From Gnetum montanum (Eukaryota > Streptophyta > Gnetopsida > Gnetales > Gnetaceae), in contig MNCI01002198.1 in the NCBI GenBank assembly GCA_015680685.1, positions 382,616 through 446,615 of the forward strand: a DNA stretch of 64,000 nucleotides. The letters are read 5' to 3'. The translations under genes were made by a program, and so were the position numbers. Shown one piece after another: positions 1-11,395 of this stretch (its first letter is position 1; every line of letters begins with the position of its first letter). The notes under the pieces were generated by a model. It was not told where the DNA came from, made no database searches, and saw nothing but the letters and a program-made list of their open reading frames with translations.

Positions 1-292
1 AGGAGACAAGGTCCTCTACTAGAATCCTGCACACGCACCCCAACAAATCAAATTTCAAACATTGTGGAAAGGACCTTACATTATTGATGAGACTTTTCCA
101 TCTAGGGCCATGATTATCTATAAACTTGACAGCCTAGATAAGAAACAATTAGTCAACACCCAACATTTGAAGCCTTTCCATGAGCTCAAGCCAACCAACT
201 CAACAAACACCTCACTAGATGGGAAACCATGCTCAATCTTTCTAATTTTTCCCTTCCAACTTAGTTGTGGGGGAGATGGCTACCCATACTAA
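1..292 (+). pseudogene. 3' end of a Ty3/gypsy pol gene (integrase C-terminal tail)
   Basis: The frame open from 62 to 292, and the bases just before it, read as the C-terminal tail of a plant gypsy integrase: a W-K-G-P-Y-I-I core, then K-L-D-S-L-D and a Q-H-L-K-P-F-H end. This is the usual 'F...W.GPY.I......Y.L.....' segment that follows the DDE core and helps the enzyme bind DNA. The rest of pol lies left of the window. The frame ends well before the LTR at 2279, so this element has a long non-coding 3' region. Family assignment rests on motif memory only; the orientation agrees with the LTR that follows. Confidence 0.6.
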
Positions 293-2278
293 CACTTTAT
301 ACAACTCCTTAGTCTTTTGACTTTTTTGTTTTACACATTTTTGGTTTTACAACTTTGTTTTCATATTCTTTGTTTTACATCTTTGTGTTTTTTAGGTTAT
401 TAATCTTTTCTAAGTTTTTGTTTTACACCATCATTAATATATTTGATATTTATTGCATAATATTTTACTTTCTTTTATATTTTCTTATGTTTGATGTGTT
501 TCTCTACTTTTTCTACTAATAAGGTATCAAGTACAATGGTAATGTGCTACTCAATGGTGGTATGTTTCATTTGTAATTTGATTGTTGATGTTTGGTTTCT
601 GACTTTGAATGTCATTACTGATGATTGGGACATGGTTTCTTTTCATGTAACAAGCAGTGAGTCCACATCATCCACATACTCTATGGTTTTTCTTGTTTTG
701 AAAACATGTCAGTCCCTTTTTCATTAATAAATTGGTGACTTGTGTAGTTTCTAGAATTGGGAAGAAATCAAAGGTTTGTATAGGGTATGGCTTCAAAGGG
801 ATGCAGTATTCTTCATGCTTTTCTATTTTCCTATGTGCAGGAGTGTTCTCGTGAGCTTCTCACCATTTTGTGTCATTCCACAACAGGAAGTCAAATAAGT
901 CCTTGCATGGTGCAGTCCTCATCGAGAGAGAGAGAGAGAGAGAAGAGATGAGGATTTAAAGCACACCCCTTAGATAAAATAAATGTGAAAACACATGGGT
1001 CTTTGCATGGTGTGGTTTCCATTCAAAAAACAACATGGGAATTCAAAGCACACCCATTAGATCAAATAAAAGGGCTACAAGCACTAGTTATGGGACTTGT
1101 CTTGTCTCCTTTAACTAAGGTCATTTCTTACTTCCTACTTTCTCTCCAATTTGGAATGCTGGCCATTTCGTGGAAGCATTCTTATGTCTCAAGGGATGGA
1201 CTAGTCTTATAATGTCGATGCAAAGTCATTGAAAGTGGTTGGTTTTGGTCTAGACTAATGATGAATCCTACTGAGTCATTTAATCACAAACTCCACAAGG
1301 CACTTCATGTGACAATAAATAGGAACTCTATTCCATTCTCTCTCTCATCCATCTATGCTTTTCATGCCTCACCTCACTACCGGTTTCATGTTTTGATTTA
1401 ATGTTTTGGTTTGATGTGTTGGGTTTCTTAGTCAGTTACTTCTAAGCTTTTGTACTTAACTTTCCATAACCATTAATCATCCATGATGCCCACAAACTCC
1501 TTGGTTTGAAGTTATGCAAGGGTATAAAAAGGCCTATGCTTGCTTTGGGAAGGACCCACTTGCACATCTTTTGGTTTGGTTAAGTTAAGCTCTTTATCCT
1601 TAGACATTTTTACAATTGAATTCTTTTTATTTACCCCATTAATGCCATCCAATTTTGCACATCGTCACAACTATTTTTAGTGAATTCCTTCTTTTTATTG
1701 TTGTGAATTTCTATACCTTCTTTCCAATATTCCTTGTGTTAAGCCTTTTCTAAATTTTATGGACTACTTCTCTTACTTAACCCATTCATCAACCTTCCCA
1801 CTAACATTATCAAGTAATCAATCTATTACAATCATAATTTGGCTAGATAAAATCATTGATGAGACAAGGTATTTAGTTGCTATATGTTACACTTTATATA
1901 CTAATCCTTGATTTTTTTGTGATTGCAGTGGGGAGCATGGACTAGAATCCAGACTATCTTCACCAAGGAGGATGCAACAATATCACTCACGGGAGATTAT
2001 CTATAACCACTAGATCTTTTCTGCCTCCCCCTCATTCTTCTGTTGTCAAGAGGGGTTGGATGTTCATTGGCTCTAAGGATGTTCTTTCCTATTGTCATGA
2101 ACACCCAATTTTGTACACAATTGTAATGTTGTATGCTCAGGCACTTCTGTATTTATCTATTTTCTTTGTGTCACTTTGCATGTTAGTCAAATAGTCCACA
2201 CCCCCTAACATATTTTGTAAAGGACTTGTTCCTCTTCTTCTGTACTCAAGGACGAGTTTTCATTAAGTCATGAAGGTA
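293..2278 (+). other. Non-coding 3' region of the left gypsy element
   Basis: About 2 kb between the pol tail and the 3' LTR with no convincing reading frame. It holds a (GA)n microsatellite near 924-945. It ends in a stretch (2247-2278) closely similar to the one just before the 3' LTR of the next element (about 11362-11395), including 'CTCAAGGACGAGTTTT'. That shared stretch shows the two elements are related at their 3' ends. Confidence 0.5.
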
Positions 2279-3130
2279 TGATGAATTGTGTTTTTCATAT
2301 GCTCTAATATCAAAGTAGCCATGATATCGGGTACATGATATCAGGTATGCAATATTGTAGCCCAAGATGCAATATTGTGCATTCGATATCGCAGGGTTAT
2401 TCCTAGGTCTATAAATATAGCCCCTGGGCACACGATTGGGAGTAATTTTTGGCAGTCAAGTAGCGAAACTCTTGTAGTTTGTTCATTTGAAAGTTAGAAT
2501 ATTTTCTAAGTTCCCACAGTAGGAGATCTAAGTGTAATCAAATCTTTATCAAGCATTGATGTACCTAAACACACCATTGTATTGGCAATAAAGACGAGCT
2601 CTTTGATTCACCTTGCAACACTTCAGACTTTCTTTCTTATGCATTTATATATATTGTGATTTCATTCAATTTACATTAATGTTATTTATTCAATAATTAA
2701 TTTTGATTAATTTATTCAGCACAATCCCTTCAAACATATGTGTGACACTTGGTATCTCAGAAATGGTTAGCATTTAACAACCCAACAGTGTTTACACAAA
2801 GTTTAGGATGTGTCCGAGAAGTGGGAACAATTACTTGTGTTAGGCTAGATTAGACCATAGTTTACTTGGCACTTAATTACTCTTATTTTCATCCTTGTTC
2901 TAGGAGAGTAAATTTATAAAACACAAAATAATAAAAATCTTACACCTCAATCACACTTAACCGTACAGTTGCATTTCACAAGTGGGACTGGGAAGACAAC
3001 AAACGTACAATATGCACACATTGTTTAGCTCTAGTGTACTTGGTAATTAAAGTTTATGGAATTCAGTCAGATCGCACATGAATGCTTGTGATTTGTATGG
3101 TTGGGCATAGGGGTACCTCATCGCTCATCA
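2279..3130 (+). repeat. 3' LTR of the left gypsy element (LTR family A)
   Basis: 852 bp bounded by TGATGA...CTCATCA, with short inverted termini. A TATA box (TATAAATA) sits at 2410-2417, and the U3 part holds several GATATC-type half palindromes (about 2320-2395). The body is clearly similar to the LTR at 62889-63717, including 'ATTGATGTACCTAA' and 'CCTTGCAACACT', and more distantly to the LTRs at 3827 and 11396. The 5' partner would lie left of the window. Confidence 0.75.
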
Positions 3131-3772
3131 ATAATAATTTAATTTAGGTCAAATATATAACACCTTAATTTGTAACAAAATTTTGAATTCCTTTTCCATT
3201 TGTTTCCATGTTATATTTATGTTTATAATGACTTTAATAAAACTTCTTCAATATTCTTTGATTTAATTGGCTATTGATTTTGGTTTGCTATGATACCACT
3301 TATGATATTTTGTTTCTTGATGTTATAAATTATTTTATATTTGTATGATATAAGCATCATATTTCTTGAATAGTCCATGAGCACATGTGCATTGTTTAAA
3401 AGGAGAAGGCAAAAGATTGCACCACCTTTCATTAATTAACAATAAAAAATCAAAAAAAAATATGGTATGGTCATTATCAAGTATCTTCTTATGATACAAA
3501 GTCCATTAGAAACAATCTAATATTGCCACCATGGGTAGACTATACTGATTGAAGGTGTAATCAATCCCTTCCTTTTCCACTTCATCCAATTTTCATTACT
3601 TGCTATTATTGGATCCACAACTTTACTCATGGCACAACCTTAAAAATAGTGAGCTTAAATGCCATACGTGAAACCCTAAAAGATACCACAAAAAGTCACA
3701 TCCCTCTATAATGAGGTTCCCTAAGAATTAATTACAATAACTATATCATAATTTTATAACTTTGCTATTAAT
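3131..3772. other. AT-rich spacer between two LTR elements
   Basis: No reading frame, RNA gene or repeat of known type recognised. This is the DNA into which the next element inserted; its last bases are repeated on the far side of that element. Confidence 0.5.
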
Positions 3773-3826
3773 TAGGAATAGGGATATTAGAAGAAGAATG
3801 ATAGAATTTATTAGGCATATATCATC
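3773..3826. repeat. 54-bp direct repeat, left copy
   Basis: These 54 bases, starting TAGGAATAGGG and ending CATATATCATC, recur without a mismatch at 12318-12371, immediately beyond the 3' LTR. They flank the LTR element at 3827-12321 in place of the usual 5-bp target duplication. Confidence 0.9.
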
Positions 3827-4723
3827 TGATGAGACGCAATTCGCATAGGCCGTGATATCGCATCCCCCACGATGTCACATCCCCCGTGATATCGTGTACG
3901 TGATATCGCAGTGCACCGCAATTTCTATAAATAAGAGGTAGCTTTCCTAGTTTTAGGTATTAGGAGTTAGAAGTAGCGAAGCTCTGGTAGTTTGACCACT
4001 CCAAAGATAGATTATTTTTCTCGTGTCTATCCGTAGTGTGGTGAATGTAATTGTACGGTGTCTTATTCGAGTGTGACGTACTTGGACACGCACATGACCG
4101 GCAATAAAGATCGAGATTACTTCATCATTGCAGTAGTCACTTTGTTATTTATTTATTTATTTAACTGTTATTTACTACTTTCTCTCTCACCCTTAAACTC
4201 CTAGAATGCAGTATGAGTACAACTTGATTACGAGCATCTAAGGATGTGTATGGTTAGTCAAGGAATCGGCTACTCATCGCAACGTGGAACGAGTACGACT
4301 TGATTACAAGCATTTAAGTGTGACTACTTGGTAGCCCAGTGGCGTACCTAGGATCTATGCTTGGTAATCCCAGTGGTAGTCATGCACGAGGTCCAAGATG
4401 TGTATGGTTTATCAAGGAATCGGTTGCTCATCGCACTTAGGCTAGATTAGATTTTCTTACCCTTTTCCTCCTAGCTTAGCTTAGTTAATATTATTTTCCA
4501 CTGCCTTCAAGAGTAGCATAGATTAGGAAACACATCATACATCTGACTCTGGACTAAACCATACGTGACAAATATAATACTAGTCCAGGTGGGAAGACAG
4601 CGAACTGCGACCTAAGGATAACTGTCTAGGTGTCACAACTAGTCCGTTTGCGGAGTTCGACCAGATCGTGCGTGCTACGCTCGTTTCGTATCATTGAGTG
4701 TAGGGGTACCTCGCCACTCATCA
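3827..4723 (+). repeat. 5' LTR of the gag/coiled-coil element
   Basis: 897 bp, starting TGATGAGACGC and ending CTCATCA, with 7-bp inverted termini. The TATA box (TATAAATA) is at 3926-3933, preceded by a small cluster of GATATC-type palindrome half sites (3860-3912). An AATAAAG possible polyadenylation signal lies near 4104. The partner LTR begins at 11396. Confidence 0.9.
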
Positions 4724-4724
4724 T

Positions 4725-4742
4725 TGGCACCGTTGCTGGGGA
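4725..4742 (+). promoter_or_regulatory. Primer-binding site, tRNA-Asp type
   Basis: TGGCACCGTTGCTGGGGA starts one base after the LTR. It differs at two of 18 positions from the tRNA-Asp 3' end complement (TGGCGCCGTTGCCGGGGA) used by Athila-type plant elements. It fixes the element's direction as plus. Confidence 0.8.
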
Positions 4743-4850
4743 TGGTGCTAGTTATCTAGATTAGTTATATCATACAAGGTCGCTGTAAAGAACTTAATGA
4801 TATATCTCTTAAAAAAAATTATAAAGAGTCACATAAATTCACACACAACA

Positions 4851-6569
4851 ATGCCTCTCCTACAAGATGATAATAACACCACACTTAGTGAGGAAGTTCA
4901 TTAGAGAACCAATGAGCTATATGATGATGAAGATTGGAGCATACAACCTGAAGTGGGAGTTTCTTATAAACATGAATAACAACAACATCATCCCAACAAA
5001 CGAAAACATAACTTACAAGATGACAATGAACCCCCACTGGCCACTACAAGCTTAACGCAAATACAAGAGGCTGTTCAAATCTCACATGGCATCGTAAAGA
5101 GAGCCAACTACCCAGGCTCGATTTAATTAACTTACCCAAATTTTCAGGAGGCTATGACTTAGATCTACATCAACATTTATTAGCCTTCTACGATGCCTGC
5201 ACATGGAATAAGGTTGATAATAGTTGGCAAAAACTTAAGCTCTTCCCTATGACACTCGTTGACCAAGCTAAAGTATGGTATAGATCGTTAAAACCAAGTT
5301 TGATATGATGCTGGTCAACAATGGTAGAAGTCTTTAACGAAAAATATCAAACCTACGCAAGAGTGTCAGCCTTGAGGAAAAAAAATCCAAGGATGGAAAC
5401 AAGCAAAACATGAAGCCTTGGACATGGCCTTAGAAAGATATTATGCACTGTTAAACAACTGTCTAGGCCATGGGTTTTCCAAGGAAAGGCTAATGTACCA
5501 TATCATTAATGGGCTATGTAATGAAATAGGAGAGACCTTAGGAACGTATGCCCAAGGTCAACTATATGAACTACAAATCCATCAGATCCAAGAGCTTATT
5601 AAGCAGGTAGCAAAAGAAGAAGGAGAATTAGCTAGATGGGAGAGTATTGAAAAACATCAATGGGACCAAAATTTCAACTTAACAAAAGTCCTTGATCACA
5701 ACAAGAAGAAATCAACAAATCTCAAGGTGGAAACATCATCTTTGCCAATACAACAATCGTTAGAAGAAGTCGAGGCAAAGATCAATAAGATGTTGGAATG
5801 GATGTATCAAAAGTGTGGAGAATATATCAACATCATTATAGATAGAGTTTTGACAACCCAAGAGGCAGGATGAAATAATAGATATTCGAAAAAAAAGAAC
5901 AAAGGGAATAAGTGCTCAACTGTCAATCATACATATGAATGCAACATATGCCTGTACGATCACCCCAAGGGCCAATGCCCAATATTGTTACATCTACATG
6001 AGCATTGGGGAAACACGTTACATCCAGAGTTTGTACAGAGATACTATGTTCGATCACAGTGGCAACAATCCCAGTCGTGGGGGAATCCACACTTAGACTA
6101 GTGGCACTCTTCATATTATTTGAATCCAAATGCTTGTCATGCTCAACATCCTGTTTCTCCATTTGGGCCAACATACTCTATCTCACCACAATAGTATTCT
6201 CCACAATACTATCAGCCCATACCTCCAACACAACCACCACCTTATGCACCTTATATTCCTCCTAACTTTCAATATTCTCATCCTTTCCCTCCTTCCACAA
6301 TGACACCAACTATTCCTAAGGTGTTTGTGCCACAGCAACAACCCACGAACAACACTTGTGCTACTGCTCCTAACAGCAGTGAAAAGTATCCTCAACATCA
6401 AAGGCGTCCTTTCTTTAAACATGGCCGTAGGAAGGGACAACACAATTCAGAGGCCACTGTACCTTCCAACCCAGCACAAGTCCAACAATGTGGTGCACCC
6501 TTATCTTTGAACCCAACACCTCATGTAACTTCATCAGGGCCACCAACTAACACTCCAACAACCATATAG
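4851..6569 (+). pseudogene. gag gene of the LTR element, frameshifted
   Basis: The likely start is the ATG at 4851. Across several frames the sequence reads as a plant retrotransposon Gag: 'LPKFSGGYDLDLHQHLLAFY' near 5130-5190, 'VWYRSLKP' near 5274-5295, then a clean frame at 5418-5873 with the helical part ('LNNCLGHGFSKERL'). A C-x2-C-x3-H-x4-C cluster (CNICLYDHPKGQC) near 5940-5980 resembles a nucleocapsid zinc knuckle. A proline/glutamine-rich segment follows to 6569. Gag would package the element's RNA. Stops (for example near 4902) and a shift at an A-run near 5382 break the gene. The Retrotrans_gag assignment is from pattern; which family is less certain. Confidence 0.7.
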
Positions 6570-6657
6570 CCCAATGAACACAACCATGGGAGGCATCATC
6601 CTAATCCTTGCATACCATCTAACGGTCACCAACATCATAGTGGGTCAACTCGTTATC

Positions 6658-7303
6658 NNNNNNNNNNNNNNNNNNNNNNNNNNNNNNNNNNNNNNNNNNN
6701 NNNNNNNNNNNNNNNNNNNNNNNNNNNNNNNNNNNNNNNNNNNNNNNNNNNNNNNNNNNNNNNNNNNNNNNNNNNNNNNNNNNNNNNNNNNNNNNNNNNN
6801 NNNNNNNNNNNNNNNNNNNNNNNNNNNNNNNNNNNNNNNNNNNNNNNNNNNNNNNNNNNNNNNNNNNNNNNNNNNNNNNNNNNNNNNNNNNNNNNNNNNN
6901 NNNNNNNNNNNNNNNNNNNNNNNNNNNNNNNNNNNNNNNNNNNNNNNNNNNNNNNNNNNNNNNNNNNNNNNNNNNNNNNNNNNNNNNNNNNNNNNNNNNN
7001 NNNNNNNNNNNNNNNNNNNNNNNNNNNNNNNNNNNNNNNNNNNNNNNNNNNNNNNNNNNNNNNNNNNNNNNNNNNNNNNNNNNNNNNNNNNNNNNNNNNN
7101 NNNNNNNNNNNNNNNNNNNNNNNNNNNNNNNNNNNNNNNNNNNNNNNNNNNNNNNNNNNNNNNNNNNNNNNNNNNNNNNNNNNNNNNNNNNNNNNNNNNN
7201 NNNNNNNNNNNNNNNNNNNNNNNNNNNNNNNNNNNNNNNNNNNNNNNNNNNNNNNNNNNNNNNNNNNNNNNNNNNNNNNNNNNNNNNNNNNNNNNNNNNN
7301 NNN
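6658..7303. other. Assembly gap (N run)
   Basis: 646 consecutive Ns inside the LTR element. Apparent reading frames across it have no meaning. The true length and content are unknown. Confidence 1.
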
Positions 7304-7529
7304 GCATTCTAGTGTTGCATGACCACCATAGTGGCCCTTTCACTAGTCTCTAACTGCACTTGAAAAGATGTCGCGTTTCCTGAGATCTGTTGCGACCATC
7401 TGCTTTCCCCTTCTCCTGTTTGAATTGATAATTCACCCCTTGTGTGATCTACTAAAACTATAGGCTGATTGGCATCATTGATGACACAAAAGAGGTTTTT
7501 GTCATCATGACTTCCCCAACTGACCATCT

Positions 7530-8555
7530 CAGTGATGGCCCTAAGATGGCTCTTGCAAGTTGAGTTGCATGTGGTCTAGTCATTTGTTCTTCTTCTTCAT
7601 CTGGCCTCAGCTCTTTGCTAGTGCTCTTTCTTGGAGCTAGCACCTTTAGTAATTCAGCATAAGAAGCATTCTAGGCTTTTCGAAGGACATCATTAGTCTA
7701 CCCTCAAATACCAGCACGTTGGCACAGTTTTTTGATAAGACAAGGGAAGGGCAGCACCATCTTCCCTAACTTCCGTTCTTCAAATCTCCTCAGGATCTCC
7801 ATCAAATATAGATGGGGAAGGTTAGCGTTACCCTTTCCCATCAACACTGCACATCCTCTGGCCGCATACGTAGATATTCTTTTCAAACCTTTTGTGGGGA
7901 AGAGGTGATAGGTTTTAATTTTGAAATAAACTTGCTCTTCTGTCGTCAGCTCACCAAAAGCTTTATCTCTACCATAAGCCTTCTCTAATCAATCTTTTCG
8001 CACATCAGGGTCCAATCGGGTAGATAACCGAGCAACATGGGGGCCTGAATTCGGAAGGTTTAACACTTCCGAAATCGCCTACGCAGAAAAGTCTACTATC
8101 ACACCACAAATGTTAACCGTGGTGCCTTTCTCCTTATTGTGCCAGAACTGGTACGTTTCACCTAAGTACCAGGCACCGCACTTAGAGAGGACAGGCCATA
8201 AGGGAGATTCCTTGAGGTGATCCCAACAGCCTCAGAAGTGAACTCTGCAAAAGATTCGAAGTTTAGCTTCATAATCACAGTAGCAAATGTGGACTTCTCA
8301 TGGATAGCCTGAACACACTCCGGGGGCAATGTAAGTTGTTGTCCTAATTCAGGTGCAATAGCAGCTCCTCTTTCTGCCTACCTGGACCGTCTGGTAGGAG
8401 GTTCTTCTTGATGAATGCTGAATGATTACACCTTCTATTATGCATGTTGTCTGGCAGGGACCTGTCTTCCACCTCTTTGAGGTTGTTTCACTCCACCTTG
8501 AATAGGACCTACTTGTTGTGCACGTTTCGGGGCCATCTGCAATCACACGGGCCAA
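7530..8555 (-). repeat. First arm of an inverted repeat inside the LTR element
   Basis: Reads on the minus strand as a piece of retroelement protein, with a clean stretch at 7704-7886 ('KRISTYAARGCAVLMGKGN', then 'LPHLYLMEILRRFEERKLGK'). The same protein is encoded on the plus strand at 8557-9437, immediately after a single N at 8556. The form resembles the plant-transposon/Athila ORF1 class ('...LPHL...I...F...P...L...L....AGI'), a weak guess. The half nearest the N is essentially identical between the arms; the outer part differs by roughly one base in ten. Confidence 0.6.
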
Positions 8556-8556
8556 N

Positions 8557-9437
8557 CAACAAGTAGGTCCTATTCAAGGTGGAGTGAAACAACCTCAAAG
8601 AGGTGGAAGACAGGTCCCTGCCAGACAACATGCATAATAGAAGGTGTAATCATTCAGCATTCATCAAGAAGAACCTCCTACCAGACGGTCCAAGTAGGCA
8701 GAAAGAGGAGCTGCTATTGCACCTGAATTAGGACAACAACTTACATTGCCCCCGGAGTGTGTTCAGGCTATCCATGAGAAGTCCACATTTGCTACTGTGA
8801 TTATGAAGCTAAACTTCGAATCTTTTGCAGAGTTCACTTCTGAGGCTGTTGGGATCACCTCAAGGAATCTCCCTTATGGCCTGTCCTCTCTAAGTGCGGT
8901 GCCTGGTACTTAGGTGAAACGTACCAGTTCTGGCACAATAAGGAGAAAGGCACCACGGTTAACATTTGTGGTGTGATAGTAGACTTTTCTGCGTAGGCGA
9001 TTTCGGAAGTGTTAAACCTTCCGAATTCAGGCCCCCATGTTGCTCGGTTATCTACCCGATTGGACCCTGATGTGCGAAAAGATTGATTAGAGAAGGCTTA
9101 TGGTAGAGATAAAGCTTTTGGTGAGCTGACGACAGAAGAGCAAGTTTATTTCAAAATCAAAACCTATCACCTCTTCCCCACAAAAGGTTTGAAAAGAATA
9201 TCGACGTATGCGGCCAAGGGATGTGCAGTGTTGATGGGAAAGGTTAACGCTAACCTTCCCCATCTATATTTGACAGAGATCCTAAGGCGATTTGAAGAAC
9301 ATAAGTTAGGGAAGATGGCACTGCCTTTTCCTTGCCTTATCAGAAAACTGTGCTGACAGGCTGGTATTCGGGGATACACAAATGACATCCTCCGAAAGGC
9401 CCAGAATACTTCTTATGCTAAGTTATTAAAGGTGCCA
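8557..9437 (+). pseudogene. Accessory/gag-like ORF segment (second arm, sense strand)
   Basis: Plus-strand copy of the sequence in the first arm, in the sense of the element. Readable blocks include 'TLPPECVQAIHEKSTFATV', 'AEFTSEAVGITSRNLPYGL' and 'STYAAKGCAVLMGK', followed by a helical segment up to about 9430, with stops and shifts between. It is probably the N-terminal part of the protein whose coiled-coil part lies at 9895-11225. The flanking single Ns (8556, 9438) make the local order and orientation unreliable. The function is not recognised with confidence. Confidence 0.45.
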
Positions 9438-9438
9438 N

Positions 9439-9766
9439 TGGCCTGTGCTAGGTCCTACTTCTTATTGTTGGCTGGGACCTATGGCTAGAGGTTAATTGGG
9501 TCCTGCAAGTTGAGTTGCAGGTGATCCAGTCATCTATTCTTCTTCTTCATCTAGTCTCAGCTCTTTGCCAGTGCTCTTTCTTGGAGCTGGCACCTTTAAT
9601 AACTTAGCATAAGAAGTATTCTGGGCCTTTCGGAGGATGTCATTTGTGTATCCCCGAATACCAGCCTGTCAGCACAGTTTTCTGATAAGGCAAGGAAAAG
9701 GCAGTGCCATCTTCCCTAACTTCTGTTCTTCAAATCGCCTTAGGATCTCTGTCAAATATAGATGGG
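9439..9766 (-). repeat. Third, again inverted, copy of the same segment
   Basis: From about 9500 to 9766 this is the reverse complement of about 9167-9437, nearly base for base, and is also similar to 7550-7815. It is bounded by single Ns at 9438 and 9767. Three alternating copies each separated by one N is the pattern left by gap filling or joining of unresolved contigs. Confidence 0.7.
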
Positions 9767-9894
9767 NCCCTTGTACTAAATGCCAAGTGATCGTACACAT
9801 TGTTGTTATGGTACTTTTATAGTTGTTCACCATGGGATGACACAATGCGATGTCACTGATTAGAAGGATGGACTTGGTCCTGATCTTGGAACGN

Positions 9895-11225
9895 TCCTGT
9901 GGAACATGAGGATGCGCTAGATCGATTGCTACAAATAGGGCAAGTTCTGATGTCCTTGTTTAACATCCCTCAAGATGTCATAGTAATTCAATCAGACCTC
10001 ATTCCACCAAGGGGAAGCTAGTCATATCCGAAGTAAGGGCTGAGCATGCTGAAGCTGAAGTGCAGAAACTACAAGAGCAGCTCATAGCCTTACAAGCAGC
10101 ACAGCAGGATCCTCTACAATTTGTTCCTGCAAATCAGTTGGAAAATTTTAGAATCGAGCAATTAACAAAGCTAATCGCAGAAAATAAGAAGGTGGCAAAA
10201 GAAAAGGAGACAGCCACTTGGGATGCCGCCGCAGCACAAGCACAAACTCATGCGCATCTTAAGGCAATCAAGGCCTTAGAAGAAGAGAATAAGTAGTTGG
10301 TTGTAGATAACCTCTGGTTGACTTCTGTGGAGAAACAAAAGAATGTTCTCGATGAACATTTTCATTAGTTACGAGAACAGTTCATTCGGGTCAACCGAGA
10401 TGTAAGCCGTTTAGCCAGAGAAAATCAAACCCTCTCAATGGAGGAGGTACACGCTATTCACCAAAATTAGCCATCGAGATCAACGCGTGGAAAAATGAGG
10501 CTAAACAACACGAGAAGCTGAAGGGGCATTTCTATGATCAGGTGGGGATGTACAAAAAAATCCTAGAGAAGGAGATCCATATGGCCAAGGCTCAAATCAA
10601 CAACATCAGTGCTCAGCACATTGATTAGAGGGCCATATTGGACACTTATGCCTTTGCCCACCAAGCAGAAGTTAAGAACCAGTACCTGTAGATCCAAGAC
10701 TTGATCGAATATATGGAGTTGGCAAACCTTAGATATGCCAACCTAGCCATGTTAACAATAGGATGCCCGAGGTCAGAGCTCGAGTAGCAGGTAGCTTCCA
10801 CCCACATCAAATATGAAGCAAAATTTGCAGAGCACAAGAAGCTAGCTGAGAAATTAAATGTCACAAATTCTGAACTTGTGGTGGTAAAAGAAAGCTACCA
10901 GGGACAGAAAGATGTTGCAACCGACTTGGCTCGATGGCTAACAGAGCTTCATGAATACAATGACAAAGCTAGAGCCTATGAAGAGGAATAACGGGTGTTC
11001 GCAGCATGGTATGTCAAAGCTAATCAGATGTTCCTGCAACTACCCTGTCCACGGGAGGTGTCAACTCCGTCAAACATCAGAACATTAGCATGGATGGCAC
11101 AAGATCCTTGGACCAAAGAGGAGAAGCTTCAAGCCATTCTTCAACATCATCAACCTTCAAATCTTGGAGCACGTGATAAGGGGAAAGCACCCATGGAGGA
11201 GCCACCGCCACCAGGAACTACATGA
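9895..11225 (+). pseudogene. Coiled-coil accessory ORF of the LTR element
   Basis: The sense strand reads as a long, charged, strongly helical protein. A clean frame at 10060-10296 starts 'MQKLQEQLIALQAAQQD' and continues with heptad-like K/E/L/A segments. Interrupted pieces follow through 10300-10990, and a last frame at 10995-11225 ends in a proline-rich tail ('GKAPMEEPPPPGTT') with a stop near 11223. Several in-frame stops (for example TAG at about 10294 and 10368) break it. It lies where pol would normally be, just before the 3' LTR. No enzymatic motif is seen; a Gag-like structural role is only a guess. Confidence 0.5.
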
Positions 11226-11395
11226 GTTCCATTTTTTGTAGTGTAGCATTTTTTCTGTGTTGTGTCTTCCCACACTGCGCCATCATTTCATTTTTTGTTT
11301 TTCTAGTTAATAATCCCATACCTATCCACTGTGTAATCAATGAAGCTTGTTCTCCTTGTAACTCAAGGACGAGTTTTTATTTAGTCATGGGAGTA

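Noticed and set aside
6574-7353. Long reading frames on both strands across 6574-7353
   Set aside because: Almost the whole length is N; the frames are an artefact of untranslatable bases.
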